Positions 9,844 through 19,416 of a stretch of DNA of 64,000 nucleotides are shown here, piece by piece. Below the pieces are notes generated by a model, which worked only from the letters and a program-made list of their open reading frames with translations, was not told where the DNA came from and searched no databases. Where the stretch lies: assembly GCA_040285745.1 (NCBI GenBank), contig JAUFOR010000003.1, positions 496,001-560,000 on the forward strand, written 5' to 3'. The translations under genes were made by a program, and so were the position numbers. How positions within the stretch are numbered: the stretch's first letter is position 1; the number at the start of each line of letters is the position of its first letter. Origin of the DNA: Barthelona sp. PCE. Taxonomy: Eukaryota > Metamonada: BaSk clade.

Positions 9844-11097
9844 TTAGTTCATACGTTTAAACATCAAGAATGAATTAAAAACGATGTAGAAACCTTCACA
9901 GACATAGAACAATAATGACATATCAAAATGTTTGTACTCAGCTGCCAAATTATTATTTGTACATATATATATTAAAAAGATTTGCATTGCTAAAGCTATG
10001 GATATTATTGTGAAATAGAAGGTAATACGTTTTTCAAATCTAGATTGTATAGAGTAACGCACATCATTCAGTCTTACTAAAAACATAACAATGCATAATA
10101 AATATAAACACAAAAGAGCTGTGTACACTAAAAGAATGTAATCAACATATTTCGGCTTCCAAAATGTAAAAACAAAACTCGGTTTGATACGTGGCAATTC
10201 CAACGCTAACGAGTGTGCTAAATTCACTGCATTTTTGTTATTATCATAGTATGAATTTGGTGGTTGAAATTGTGAAAATAATTGAACCTCATATTCTGGT
10301 ATAAACAATGCTCCTTTAGAAAAAAAACATACACATCCTACCAATAATACTAAATAAACTGCAGCAAGTGTAGATATAGAGACATTAATTCGATATTTAA
10401 CGCTGAGGGTTTGAAATATCAAGAAAAAATGTGTGGCGATTGAAGAAAGACAGAAAAAGAGTAATAAAACGGATATAGAAGGTGTTTTAACTGGTAATAG
10501 AGCACAAAAAACGAAAAAGATGACAAAAGCTGCATTCTTACATGAATCAAGTAAAACTACCTTAAAAAACAATGGTTCTCTGTTCTTTTCGTCTCTGAAC
10601 TTGTGAATATAAACAGCAGCAAGTGAAAAAAATCCAACAATGCACAGCTGTATCCATAAATCCAAAGATTGCAGTGGTGTGGAAGAAAGCCTTACTTCTT
10701 TCAATGGACATGATGAGTCCCCTGACCTCACAACCGCATTTTGCAACGCGTCAACAGCTGAATCATATCCATGTTCAGAAAAAAATGAAATACAAACTTC
10801 TTTTTCTTCCTCATTCAAATTGACGTACGGCATGAGACTATTTATGGTACCCATGCTTGTTAGATGGATGTCACGTGGTGAAGCATCTGGTATCTGAATG
10901 TGACATCTAGGTTTAAATCTAAAACCAATATTCGAGGGTTTTGCAAGATTCAAAATATGTGATGAGTCCCATTCGTTACAATCAAAGCATGAAAGAACCC
11001 TTTCACTTCCATTACCTTCAAAAACTAAGACATAGACCCCAAAAAACAATGTAACACCCATAGCTACACATAGTATGAAATATAACGTCTTCAACAT
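9844..11097 (-). CDS. Secretory-pathway 7-TM protein with large lumenal N-terminus
   Basis: A 417-residue protein. An N-terminal hydrophobic segment (residues 3-26) is a signal peptide or anchor. It is followed by about 120 polar residues with several cysteines (including LSCFDCNEW), which would lie outside or in the lumen. Then come about seven hydrophobic segments: near 148-165, 183-203, 208-230, 240-262, 320-343, 358-380 and 392-410. The fifth is preceded by another polar lumenal loop. This topology (signal peptide, beta-type ectodomain, 7 TM) resembles the GOLD-domain seven-TM group (GOST/Wntless/TMEM87-like), but I see no sequence signature that proves it. Gene function is unknown. It faces the Snapin-like gene tail to tail with a 67-bp gap. 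Confidence 0.7.
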   Translation of the reverse strand: MLKTLYFILCVAMGVTLFFGVYVLVFEGNGSERVLSCFDCNEWDSSHILNLAKPSNIGFRFKPRCHIQIPDASPRDIHLTSMGTINSLMPYVNLNEEEKEVCISFFSEHGYDSAVDALQNAVVRSGDSSCPLKEVRLSSTPLQSLDLWIQLCIVGFFSLAAVYIHKFRDEKNREPLFFKVVLLDSCKNAAFVIFFVFCALLPVKTPSISVLLLFFCLSSIATHFFLIFQTLSVKYRINVSISTLAAVYLVLLVGCVCFFSKGALFIPEYEVQLFSQFQPPNSYYDNNKNAVNLAHSLALELPRIKPSFVFTFWKPKYVDYILLVYTALLCLYLLCIVMFLVRLNDVRYSIQSRFEKRITFYFTIISIALAMQIFLIYICTNNNLAAEYKHFDMSLLFYVCEGFYIVFNSFLMFKRMN

Positions 11098-11155
11098 AAT
11101 CTAATGATCATATGATACAGATCTAAAAAAAGTAAAAAATTCTTAAACACCTACT

Positions 11156-12016
11156 TTACTCATCAACTGCTTCCATACTTTCAATATTTAAACTTTCAAT
11201 GCTCATCATGTTGATCCCGTGTGCTAAGTCCTGATTAAAATGATCTTCTTCCTCATTTTCCCTCAAAAACTGAAGTAAATTACTCAGCAACTTATATGAC
11301 AAATTTGATACTGTTCCCAACAAGATTGGCATCGTAAAAACTGAACAGGAGAGAGGAACCATTCTAATCATTGAAAAATGATACAAATCTGTTGAATTAA
11401 CAGCGACAATACATTTAGCGTCAGCACTGGCTTCCTCCAACGTTGTACAATCAATCACAATCTGCATATCTTTTGAAATAAACCCGTACGCTTCAAGAAC
11501 AATAGGAATACTGGCAAGATCTATCCGTACAACTTTTTCCGCAAAGCTAGGTAACATAATATCGTTTGTTTCTGTTAAAAGTGCAACTGGGAGCACGCAG
11601 TCGTATAATGCGATGAGTAGCGCTACTGACATTGCTGTAAAGATAGATCCAGCATCAGCACGAATACGAAGATCAACATACAGAACCCACCTCCTACTCT
11701 CATCAATTTCCAGCTCTGGAAGCTTAAGCTGAGCGAAAATATTTGTGTATGTAGATTCCTCAAAATCAAGAGGATCACGCTGACCTCTTTTAGAAATATT
11801 GAAATTAAAATGTGATTTAGGATTCGTTTCTATCTCTGCTTTGATGCCACAGATGACCGAAGTGTCCCCAAGATGCACAATAGATGAACCATTTGCAGTG
11901 CCAGAGACCCCATACGCTACTTTAACTGGTCGAAAATCCAATCGCTTTCTTTGATCAGCACGCTGATCAAGATCCATCATAGTCCGCACAAATGCAACCC
12001 CGTTATGCGAATGCAT
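11156..12016 (-). CDS. RRP43: Exosome complex subunit RRP43-like (RNase PH fold)
   Basis: A 286-residue RNase-PH-fold protein of the nine-subunit exosome core ring, which threads RNA for 3'-5' decay and processing. The N-terminal strand-turn block GTANGSSIVHLGDTSVICG followed by IKAEIE is the RNase PH signature of the RRP43/RRP42/RRP45 group. WVLYVDLRIRADAGSIF closely follows the EXOSC8/RRP43 pattern (WVLYCDL...DGNILDA), including the following run of small residues and the L-A-L helix. It has no phosphorolytic Arg/Asp set, as expected for the RRP43 class. It is divergently arranged with TYW3, the two starts being 60 bp apart, so they probably share a bidirectional promoter; TTTTCACCG precedes its ATG. 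RRP42 or RRP45 are less likely alternatives. Confidence 0.82.
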   Translation of the reverse strand: MHSHNGVAFVRTMMDLDQRADQRKRLDFRPVKVAYGVSGTANGSSIVHLGDTSVICGIKAEIETNPKSHFNFNISKRGQRDPLDFEESTYTNIFAQLKLPELEIDESRRWVLYVDLRIRADAGSIFTAMSVALLIALYDCVLPVALLTETNDIMLPSFAEKVVRIDLASIPIVLEAYGFISKDMQIVIDCTTLEEASADAKCIVAVNSTDLYHFSMIRMVPLSCSVFTMPILLGTVSNLSYKLLSNLLQFLRENEEEDHFNQDLAHGINMMSIESLNIESMEAVDE

Positions 12017-12076
12017 CGGTGAAAAGGGTATTTTTAAGTTTTATACCCATCTCAATACAGCTTTTTTTACATTTAA

Positions 12077-12694
12077 ATGAGCTTTCAGAATTATAAAAGG
12101 GGTGTTCTCGAACGTATGCAGACAGATGACCGTTCAAAAGCCGGTGGAATCGACATTTTGATTAGGCCTTTATGTGAAGCCTTCAACGCAATGGATGACT
12201 ATGTAACACTTTCTTCTTGTTCAGGCCGCATTTGTTTACTTCATCAAACCGCAAGAAACCAGAAAAATCAGTGCGAATGGCCAATTACAACCCATGAACT
12301 AGCTAATCATGTTGACTTTGCAGTCCAATACGAACGACTGATCTATGATGATGATACAGAGTACTCAAACGAGAGGCTCCTCACCTTGCGCCTTGAAGAC
12401 ATTATTCTACATGTTGCATGCGCTAATATCGATCTCGCAAAAAAACTCATGAACAAATTCTCACAAATTGGATACAAAAAGCAAGGTATTATTAGTGTGA
12501 AAAACAACAGAGCAGTTGTGGAATTACGTGGATCCAACCACTATAGCATGCCTCTTATTATTGGTAATGATCAAATTGTTCCTATCGAAGCTTTTGAATC
12601 TTTAATCCGTTTATGTAATGATCGTATGACAACTGGTCATACTAAATTAGCTGAATTGACCGAGCATATTGTTGGAATCTTAAGTGAATCTTAG
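12077..12694 (+). CDS. TYW3: tRNA wybutosine-synthesizing protein TYW3
   Basis: S-adenosylmethionine-dependent methyltransferase acting on the 7-aminocarboxypropyl-demethylwyosine intermediate at guanosine 37 of tRNA-Phe, the third enzyme of the wybutosine pathway. The 205-residue protein has the TYW3 hallmark SSCSGRI (residues 45-51), the central LRLEDIILHVACANIDLA element and the C-terminal block ending in a variant of the R-G-S-x-H-x-x-x-P-L motif. Length is normal for single-domain TYW3. The stop region overlaps the 3' end of the convergent coiled-coil gene by 15 bp. Its presence implies the organism makes wybutosine or a related tricyclic base. Confidence 0.9.
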   Translation: MSFQNYKRGVLERMQTDDRSKAGGIDILIRPLCEAFNAMDDYVTLSSCSGRICLLHQTARNQKNQCEWPITTHELANHVDFAVQYERLIYDDDTEYSNERLLTLRLEDIILHVACANIDLAKKLMNKFSQIGYKKQGIISVKNNRAVVELRGSNHYSMPLIIGNDQIVPIEAFESLIRLCNDRMTTGHTKLAELTEHIVGILSES

Positions 12695-13093
12695 ACTATT
12701 AATGAAATTTTCTTGTTGACGAAGCAGCTTAGTTTGTTCTTGCAGTTTTAAATTTTCTTGTTGAATCTCTGACTTTTCTTGAACTAAAAGTTCAAATTTC
12801 TGTTCAGTTGTACGATTCTTTCGTTGTAAATCTTCAATCGTTTCATTCTTGTTGCACAATTCTTGACGAAGATTTGCAATCTCTTGCTTTAAGTTATAAA
12901 TGATGTTGCGTGCTGATTCAAGGTCTGATTCACTTCTCTCAAACTCATCACTCAACAAAGAAATCTGTTTTTGCATAACAGCACGAGGCACCATTGTTGT
13001 TTCAATTGACTGCACTTTTCGCATATGCAGTTTCTCCAACAGTTCTAACTCAAGATCCACGATGTCGGTGTTAAAAAGATGCCCCTCAGACAT
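12680..13093 (-). CDS. Small coiled-coil protein
   Basis: A 137-residue protein that is almost entirely one long coiled coil from about residue 38 to the C-terminus (heptads such as NLKQEIANLRQELCNKNETI). It is rich in Glu, Gln, Lys and Leu, with a short non-coiled N-terminus (MSEGHLFNTDIVDLELELLE). No family is recognisable. Its last 15 coding bases overlap the 3' end of TYW3 on the other strand. The coding potential of both frames is good, so the overlap looks real. Function unknown; probably a structural or adaptor protein. Confidence 0.65.
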   Translation of the reverse strand: MSEGHLFNTDIVDLELELLEKLHMRKVQSIETTMVPRAVMQKQISLLSDEFERSESDLESARNIIYNLKQEIANLRQELCNKNETIEDLQRKNRTTEQKFELLVQEKSEIQQENLKLQEQTKLLRQQENFINSLRFT

Positions 13094-13204
13094 GTGTAAA
13101 ACCAGTAATAATTTCGTTTAAAGGATAAAATATGACAAACGCGTTGTTTTTCGTTATCTGTTCCTTTTCTTCTGTCATAACAGTAGAATCTCACGAATTT
13201 CACT

Positions 13205-14686
13205 ATGGCAACCGAATCCCGGGTCTTAAATTTTTTCACAGCAAACTATGGTATTCCACTAGACGCAGAAGTGGTTGATCTGTCCGGTTTATGTACTTCT
13301 ATGTTCCTTGGGCTTGAAATATTCACGAATCTAAAGGTTTTGAACCTAAGCGGTAACAGGTTATCAAGTTTAGCTTATATGAACGTTCCTCCAACACTTT
13401 GTGAATTGGACTTGAGCGGAAACATCATAGATTCTCTGGATAAGATGGGTAATCTACCCAACATAAAGGTAATTAACGTCTCAAACAATCGTCTTAATAA
13501 TTTCGAAGGTTTAGAACGCTGCACTTCATTAGAAGTACTTATTGCTGATAACAACCGCATAAGATCGGTCGACAACATTGCTCATTTGAAAAAGCTACAT
13601 ACCCTGAAACTGGAGTATAACACAATAGAAGTTGCAACCGAGTTGAGATCCCTGAGTTACGCTAAAGGACTGCGCTCGCTCTTCCTAAAGGGATGCCCGC
13701 TTGCGAACAGCCCAACATACCTCGTCGGTGTTCATCACATGTGCCCCAATGTCAGTCACATAGATGGTCGTCTTATTAGAGGATCACAACATCATCACAT
13801 CACAAGATCACAGCGAGATCCACAACAACCCCCCGTGCCTGTGCAAAGGGAAAGACGTGCTCGGGTTGTGCCCAAAAGAGTCCTTGAGGAGAGCTCAAGG
13901 ATTAAAAACATTGACTCGGAATTGTCAGACATAGACAGTGCCATTGAAGCAGAACAGCGTGCCATCATTAGTTTGGACGGTAATATTAATGTTGAGACCG
14001 AGAGAGTTGTTGAACCTAAGTTTACAATAACTCCTTCTAAGATTCCTTCAAGAGTTCAAAAATCACCTGTTCGTGAGTTATCACCTGAAAAACCAAAGTA
14101 TCGTACTGCAGTTACGCAAACTGTTGAGAAAAGTCTGCAAATGCCTCAGTCAACCAATACAAACAGACGCCGCTCATTCAGAAGAGATGAGAATGGTGAA
14201 GGGGATGAACTATTGCATAACGCGCGTAACGATTACTACAGGCGGCGTAGCTCAAGTATGACGCTAGAAGTTGCCCCACCGGAGAAGAAACCGAAAATGA
14301 CTGTGTTTGATAAAGTCATAAAGGAAGAGAAAAAAGAAGAATCATTTTCTGTGGAAGAAGAAGTTGATATTGAACCCTTTGGATTTGGTGAGCGCAAAGA
14401 AGATTTGAGTGTGCCTGCTTTCGACAGCGACCTTGTTCCAAGAAATGCACTTGGTGTTTTAAAGTTACTTGCTCGAGAAATAACTCCTCCAATTAAATCT
14501 CCTCCACCTCTTGAAATCGAAGCCGATGAGAATGATGTTGAGGTACTAAGTTCTGAAGTCAATGATGCAGTTTTCATGAGCCCTGATGATATTAAGGGGA
14601 TGTTTAGACAAAAATTAGATGACGAACGTTTGAGACGAGGATTGGACTACAGTATGTTCAGTCCACTTCGAGGTCAAAGCGATTAG
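13205..14686 (+). CDS. Leucine-rich-repeat protein with disordered tail (SDS22-like repeats)
   Basis: A 493-residue protein. Residues about 20-170 hold five to six SDS22-type leucine-rich repeats (LKVLNLSGNRLSSL, LCELDLSGNIIDSL, IKVINVSNNRLNNF, LEVLIADNNRIRSV, LHTLKLEYNTIE). They are closed by an LRR cap containing NSPTYLVGVHHMCPNVSHID. The remaining ~320 residues are disordered and charged, with several Ser-Pro and Thr-Pro sites that could be cyclin-dependent kinase targets. This architecture is common in ciliary and centrosomal LRR proteins (CEP97, LRRC families) and in PP1-regulatory proteins, but no specific assignment is safe. Its stop overlaps that of the convergent PIG-C fusion gene by 4 bp. 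Confidence 0.8.
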   Translation: MATESRVLNFFTANYGIPLDAEVVDLSGLCTSMFLGLEIFTNLKVLNLSGNRLSSLAYMNVPPTLCELDLSGNIIDSLDKMGNLPNIKVINVSNNRLNNFEGLERCTSLEVLIADNNRIRSVDNIAHLKKLHTLKLEYNTIEVATELRSLSYAKGLRSLFLKGCPLANSPTYLVGVHHMCPNVSHIDGRLIRGSQHHHITRSQRDPQQPPVPVQRERRARVVPKRVLEESSRIKNIDSELSDIDSAIEAEQRAIISLDGNINVETERVVEPKFTITPSKIPSRVQKSPVRELSPEKPKYRTAVTQTVEKSLQMPQSTNTNRRRSFRRDENGEGDELLHNARNDYYRRRSSSMTLEVAPPEKKPKMTVFDKVIKEEKKEESFSVEEEVDIEPFGFGERKEDLSVPAFDSDLVPRNALGVLKLLAREITPPIKSPPPLEIEADENDVEVLSSEVNDAVFMSPDDIKGMFRQKLDDERLRRGLDYSMFSPLRGQSD

Positions 14687-15609
14687 TTTTTATTGGAGTC
14701 TATTTTAGGCACAGCGACAACCCATGGTCCAGGGAATCTTACCTGCCATAATTGTACAAGCATAAGGACAAACGGTGTGATAATAAGAATGATTGCCAGT
14801 ACAATCAAAAAGGCAAATCCAATCACAAAATTGTAAATGAATGCACATACTGCACTGAATAAAAGGCATACAAAATCAAATGCTACTCTATGATGATAAT
14901 TTAGAGCAAATCGCTTGGTACTAATAATCAAGGTATGTGACAGAGCAAATGTCAAAAACACAAGAGCATATCTGGTATCTGTGAAGCGGCTACAAAGAAG
15001 CAATGATGAAGCAACACTACATCCAACGCTGAAACTATGATTACCCATTTTAATTTTCAATCCTTTGTTCTTTTTATGATTAGCAAAGACAACATGAGCA
15101 GCCCAAAGACCAAAAACAATTAGATATACGGTATCACTTGACCAATGCTGAAACATTATACACAAGGGTTGGAAAACTAATAATACAAAAACTGGTACTA
15201 TAACTAAATTTCCATTAAGGTGTTTTAGAATGAATTGGGGAAGATCATTAACCATTAGGGAAAATGTGAATAAGAAATGCATTCCTATGGCTCCTACATC
15301 CGATTGTTTGCATGCATTGAAAACCAAAAATATCATGAGAATGGTCGAGAGACGGTACGACACACTGAGTGTAACTCCAAATGGTGAAACAAAAAGCTTA
15401 TCTCTTTTCTTTTCAGAAGCTAAACTGTGTAAAAATGTACTTTTATCTATTTCGTTGTCCTTCATAGAGCCCTTCTCGTATAAAGGCCGCAGATGAACCT
15501 CTTTTTTCATCTGTATTAACGGCCTTTGATAGTTACATTTGAAACATACTGTATCTTCATCACTATCGTACAATCCACCGCATACTGGGCAAAAAGCAGC
15601 ATGATTCAT
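14683..15609 (-). CDS. PIGC: PIG-C (GPI-GlcNAc transferase subunit) with N-terminal zinc ribbon
   Basis: Subunit of the ER complex that transfers GlcNAc to phosphatidylinositol, the first step of GPI-anchor synthesis. From about residue 35 the protein follows PIG-C/GPI2: a VHLRPLYEKGSMKDNEID block corresponding to the conserved YE.Q..pDNYvD segment, about eight membrane segments, SSDTVYLIVFGLWAAHVVF, CSVASSLLLCSRF and the C-terminal FPGPWVVA motif. In front sits a compact zinc ribbon, CPVC and CFKC separated by 11 residues, in the style of the N-terminal ribbon of RNA polymerase subunits RPA12/RPC11/RPB9. Ordinary PIG-C has no such module. The first ATG is at 15609 (MNHAAF), so the ribbon is inside the frame. 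PIG-C confidence is high; the identity of the ribbon is inferred. Confidence 0.85.
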   Translation of the reverse strand: MNHAAFCPVCGGLYDSDEDTVCFKCNYQRPLIQMKKEVHLRPLYEKGSMKDNEIDKSTFLHSLASEKKRDKLFVSPFGVTLSVSYRLSTILMIFLVFNACKQSDVGAIGMHFLFTFSLMVNDLPQFILKHLNGNLVIVPVFVLLVFQPLCIMFQHWSSDTVYLIVFGLWAAHVVFANHKKNKGLKIKMGNHSFSVGCSVASSLLLCSRFTDTRYALVFLTFALSHTLIISTKRFALNYHHRVAFDFVCLLFSAVCAFIYNFVIGFAFLIVLAIILIITPFVLMLVQLWQVRFPGPWVVAVPKIDSNKN

Positions 15610-15663
15610 TGTGCAAATCAAAAATTAGAACCCAAAATATTAAGAAAGGGGGGAGATAGCTTT

Positions 15664-16724
15664 TTACAATTTTCTGAAAGCAACAAAACCTTCGGCATTT
15701 CTTGGACCCTCATATTTCACTGTAACACGCGCGCGCGGTGGCAAAGCAAGATAATCAACGCCAGTTAAACCTGTGATATTACCATCAGGGTGAGGCTGTG
15801 TAACGGTACGACCACTTGAATGATGTACAACATAACTGCCGGAGTTAACAGCAGTCAAAATAGGATGTCCGTTTACGAGTATCTTAATGGTAGGCTTTCT
15901 CTCTGAATAAAATCCGAAAGTAAATTCGTACAATCCAGGTAGTTCGGTTATGATAGTCGATTTACCTTGAGTAAATCTAAAGTTCTCAGGTGCTGTGTTT
16001 ACGAGTTCTACATCCCATGGAATCATTGATTTTTTGGTGATTCTGCCACTCTTCCATACAAAACGCGCCACACATGTCTGGAGGCATAAACCATCCAATA
16101 CTGCCCTTTGGCTCTCCACAAATCTGTCAAATGAAGATGATGGGAGCCTAGATTCAAGATCTTTCCTTAAATCTGAATAATTACCCACTATGTTATCATA
16201 GTTAGAATCTAACTCGCTCCTTACTGTTCTAAGGATGTCATTAATCTCCTCGACTGATGGCTTTGTTCTAAGATCAGAACTCATGGAAGATAATTCACGT
16301 TCCACATTTTCTAATGACATTTTATGTTCTGAAAGTATATCATTCAACGTATTCTGCATGCTGTGAATGTTCTGCGCAGTTTCGTTCCTCAAAATGTTGA
16401 TAGAATTTTCAACCTGATTGAACACATTATTAACTTCTGTTGTTGATGGAACATTGGCAAGAATATCGTTTATCTGCCTATTTGACTGCTCAAACGTGGA
16501 AACATCAAGTTTATCATTTAAAAGATACTCAAGCTGCTCATGATCAACTTTACCCTAAATATAAGCAACGCGGTTTCGATGGGGCCACAACATACACTTA
16601 ACTTTTCTCCCATTCTATCGTTTAAACTATCAATCTGCATTTGCATTGAACAAAACGTCTGTCTGATGATATTCTGAATGTTTTTCCACCCATTAAGCCC
16701 TGACAAACACTCTTCGGTGTTCAT
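15664..16724 (-). CDS. Coiled-coil protein with C-terminal C1q/TNF-like domain (one intron)
   Basis: A 339-residue protein encoded by two exons, 16724-16596 and 16554-15664. Removing the 41-nt intron joins DRMGEKLS to GKVDHEQLEY and restores one frame. Residues 20-190 are coiled coil with repeated 'construct-like' helices. The C-terminal ~140 residues (WDVELVNTAPENFRFTQGK, then LPGLYEFTFGFYSERKPTI, VNGHPI, SSGRTV, and FVAFRKL at the end) look like a single beta jelly roll of the C1q/TNF type. Similar coiled-coil plus jelly-roll proteins exist in flagellated protists. There is no signal peptide, so it is probably cytosolic. TCACTAAAA lies about 13 bp before the ATG. Gene structure is well supported; function is unknown. 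Confidence 0.75.
16555..16595 (-). other. Spliceosomal intron, 41 nt
   Basis: Donor GTATGT and acceptor CTTATATTTAG, phase 0. Without removal the upstream exon hits a stop 25 codons later and the downstream frame lacks a start. The acceptor string matches the other two introns in the window (CTNAYATTTAG). Confidence 0.85.
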
Positions 16725-16770
16725 ATTTTAAAATATTTTAGTGAAAGGGTACAAATACAACAATACACTT

Positions 16771-17787
16771 TTATTCTTGTTCTGCAACTTCTTCGACAAT
16801 TTCTTCAACAATTTCAACTGGTTTTTCTGTGACTTCGATTGGTTCTTCAATCTTTTCCTCTTCCTCCTCTATCTCTTTTTCTTCTTCAACGAAATCTGGA
16901 ACTTCCAAGGCAGCTAGTTCATCTTCCAAAGCTTTATCTATATCATCAGCTTCGATTTCAAAGTCAAAGTCCTCTGCTACAATCGAATCAGTAACTGCAA
17001 TGTGACTACTATTAACTACACCTTCAGAAGGAGCATATTCATCAATCTCAACAGTTGAATTAGCTAACTTTTCCAAAATTGATTCACATAAGACGTTAAT
17101 GGTCTCATAATCTCCATTACTAAATGCAGAAAGTGTCTCAACCAAATTAGGTTCCCTAATCAAAATACTATGATTTTCTTCCAGATCTGCAAAAGAACGA
17201 ATGATATCCAAAACATTAAGGTGCATAGGCCCCATCTCGTTCTCGTTCAGGAACTGTAGTAGGCTTTCCAGACAATATTTAACACGCGGAAGAACAAATA
17301 AATTGTGTGGATGACTTGCAAGTGCACTAAGACAAGAAATGCACCATTTTGTATACTCTGGTTCATTTAAAAGCTGTGAGATCCTACAAACAAGACCGTC
17401 TTCGCTTGCGACAAGCGTCTGATTGTTAGGGAGAATGGCGCAAATATCAAGTACTTCAAGAATTAACAACTTTAACTCTGATGAATCAGTTTCGTATAAA
17501 ATCTTGGCCAAACCGGGTAGCAATGACTCCTCGTTCACAATAAATGTATCGATTGTGGGATCTTCTAGTAAAAGGCATTGTAAAATGCTAAGAATTGTGA
17601 TCTGGAGTTCTTGCACATCGTCCTCCAGTAATGGAATACAGACAGACTCGATAAAGCCTTGGTAATGTGCCAATTCGATGCGATTGTGCTGATTTTTGCT
17701 GAGGACAAGCAACTTTTCGGCTGCTTTTACACGCTCCTCATACTCCCCGTCCAGAAGCTGCTGAAAATACTGCGGCAAACGATTCAT
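16771..17787 (-). CDS. Armadillo-like repeat protein with acidic tail
   Basis: A 338-residue protein. Residues 1-235 form helical ARM/HEAT-like repeats (for example LEDDVQELQITILSILQCLL and LLNEPEYTKWCISCLSALAS). The order of repeats and size resemble the nucleotide-exchange factors HSPBP1/Fes1 or other small ARM proteins. Residues 235-338 are very acidic, ending in Glu/Val-rich text such as EIVEEIVEEVAEQE. The same style of tail occurs in the calnexin gene and in the partial gene at the right edge. No catalytic motif is seen. TCATCGTT occurs about 15 bp before the ATG. Confident as a gene, tentative as to the family. Confidence 0.75.
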   Translation of the reverse strand: MNRLPQYFQQLLDGEYEERVKAAEKLLVLSKNQHNRIELAHYQGFIESVCIPLLEDDVQELQITILSILQCLLLEDPTIDTFIVNEESLLPGLAKILYETDSSELKLLILEVLDICAILPNNQTLVASEDGLVCRISQLLNEPEYTKWCISCLSALASHPHNLFVLPRVKYCLESLLQFLNENEMGPMHLNVLDIIRSFADLEENHSILIREPNLVETLSAFSNGDYETINVLCESILEKLANSTVEIDEYAPSEGVVNSSHIAVTDSIVAEDFDFEIEADDIDKALEDELAALEVPDFVEEEKEIEEEEEKIEEPIEVTEKPVEIVEEIVEEVAEQE

Positions 17788-17974
17788 AAGCTCAATACAA
17801 CGATGAAAGCTTGAAAAAAAAATACAACAAGTTCATACTTCCTACTAATATTATCTACCAGCATAAATACACTGCATTTGAGGGATTTAAATGATGCCCG
17901 CTTGTATAACTTAAGGATAAACGTGCTTTGGCAAATATCTCCGTTCCCTTTCAGACTATATCAAGCTTTAAGCA

Positions 17975-19370
17975 ATGTTGCTTCTATTCAATACTTCTGG
18001 CGGCTACTTTTTGTACAAAGTTAAGGACACAAATGCTCTCAAACAACCTAACAAGTTCCACAAGCACTTAGGAGAAATGTATTCCTTCATTTGTGCAACA
18101 TTTGCACAACATAGACAGCGGTAAACAACTAACATTTAGCCTGGAAGTGCAAGCCTTTGAAAAATTCAACAGCCTCGAAGATTCTACTGAGGCTTGTCGC
18201 GTTGTTTCCGATAATGATGTTCCTGAATCTTTGAAGAACTTCCTTAAGAAGAATATCGAAGACCTCTCCTCTGAAACTTTAATCGTTGACGACCCTAAAT
18301 TAGGTAATCAGCTTAAAGGTGATTTGGGCCTTAATTTCATGTTCGATAACGTCATGATGGACCTTTTCCGCTCCATCCGTACTCAGATTGACACTTTCCT
18401 GGAAGAATACTCTTCTTCTTCACTCAAGAACACTTCTGTTGGTGTAGCACATAACCTCTCTCGTTATCGCATTCAGTTCTCTGCTAATAAGCTCGATACC
18501 TCCCTTATCCAGGCTGTAAGCATCCTTGAGGATCTTGACAAGCAAATTAACATGATTTCTATGCGTATCAAGGAATGGTACGGTCAGCACTTCCCCAATC
18601 TCGAGAAGGTTGTTAGTGATATGTTGAACTACTGTCATGTTGTTGATATCATTGGCTTTTCAGTCAATGCACCTGATAAATACGATGAATTGGTCGATGT
18701 TATCGGTGAAGAACTTGCTGATGAAGTAATTGCAGCTTCTAAGTTGAGTTCAGGTGTTGATATCACTGATACTGATCTTGATGTTATTCAATCTTTTGCT
18801 AAAACTCTTATTAGATGTATTGAAAGGAGAAACCGTATTTCTACTTTCTTACATAACAGAGTTGAAATCATTGCACCCAATGTTGTCCATCTTTTAGGTC
18901 ATACACTTGCTGCAAAGATGATTTCTCATGCTGGTTCCCTTATGCAAATGGCTAAGTGGCCTGCTTCTACCATCCAAATCATTGGTGCTGAAAAGTCTTT
19001 CTTCCAAGCTGTCAAAGAAAACCACAAGACCCCTAAATACGGTTTTATCTTCCAGAGTTCTATTGTTTCTGGTACTAACCCTGATTATAAGGGTAAAATT
19101 GCTCGTCAATTAGGTTGTGAACTTGCAAAATCTTCCAGAGTTGATGGTTTCTCTGAAATGGAAGAGAAAGAAGTCACTATCGGTTACGACGGTAAGGAGC
19201 GTCTTGTTAAATCAATCAGCGAATGCAACAGTCAGAAGAAGAAGAAGACTGAGCGAGGATCAAGATATCAGAGCGGTGCTGGAAGATCACGTTCAACTGG
19301 TTACAATAACAGGCATGACGTCCAGATGGGCAGGAACAGAGGTCCTCCCCGCAAGAAGCAGAGATACTAA
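17975..19370 (+). CDS. NOP58: NOP58, box C/D snoRNP core protein (one intron)
   Basis: Core protein of box C/D snoRNPs, guiding 2'-O-methylation of rRNA with fibrillarin in the nucleolus. Exon 1 is 17975-18078 and exon 2 is 18140-19370, giving 444 residues. The N-terminus MLLLFNTSGGYFLYKV matches NOP58 (MLVLFETSVGYAIFKV) and joins after splicing to LEVQAFEKF, equal to the family's LKHFEKF. Further hallmarks are GVAHNLSRYRIQFSANKLDT, the coiled coil, and the Nop domain IAPNVVHLLG...AGSLMQMAKWPASTIQIIGAEKSF followed by TPKYGFIF. The C-terminus is Lys/Arg/Gly-rich, ending near PPRKKQRY, rather than the usual KKE/D tail. The downstream PI4K gene starts 46 bp after the stop. Confidence 0.95.
18079..18139 (+). 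other. Spliceosomal intron, 61 nt
   Basis: Donor GTATTC, acceptor AACTAACATTTAG, phase 2. It contains an in-frame TAA, and its removal reconstitutes the conserved NOP58 N-terminus (HLGEI + LEVQAFEKF). CTAAC is a textbook branch-point sequence lying immediately next to ATTTAG, so branch site and 3' splice site are fused in one motif. Confidence 0.93.
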
Positions 19371-19416
19371 TATCAATAAACAACTATGTTTAACCTTTTA
19401 TTACTTCTTTTGGGAA

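Noticed and set aside
18894-19113. Minus-strand and alternative-frame ORFs inside NOP58
   Set aside because: Shadow frames of a strongly conserved coding gene.
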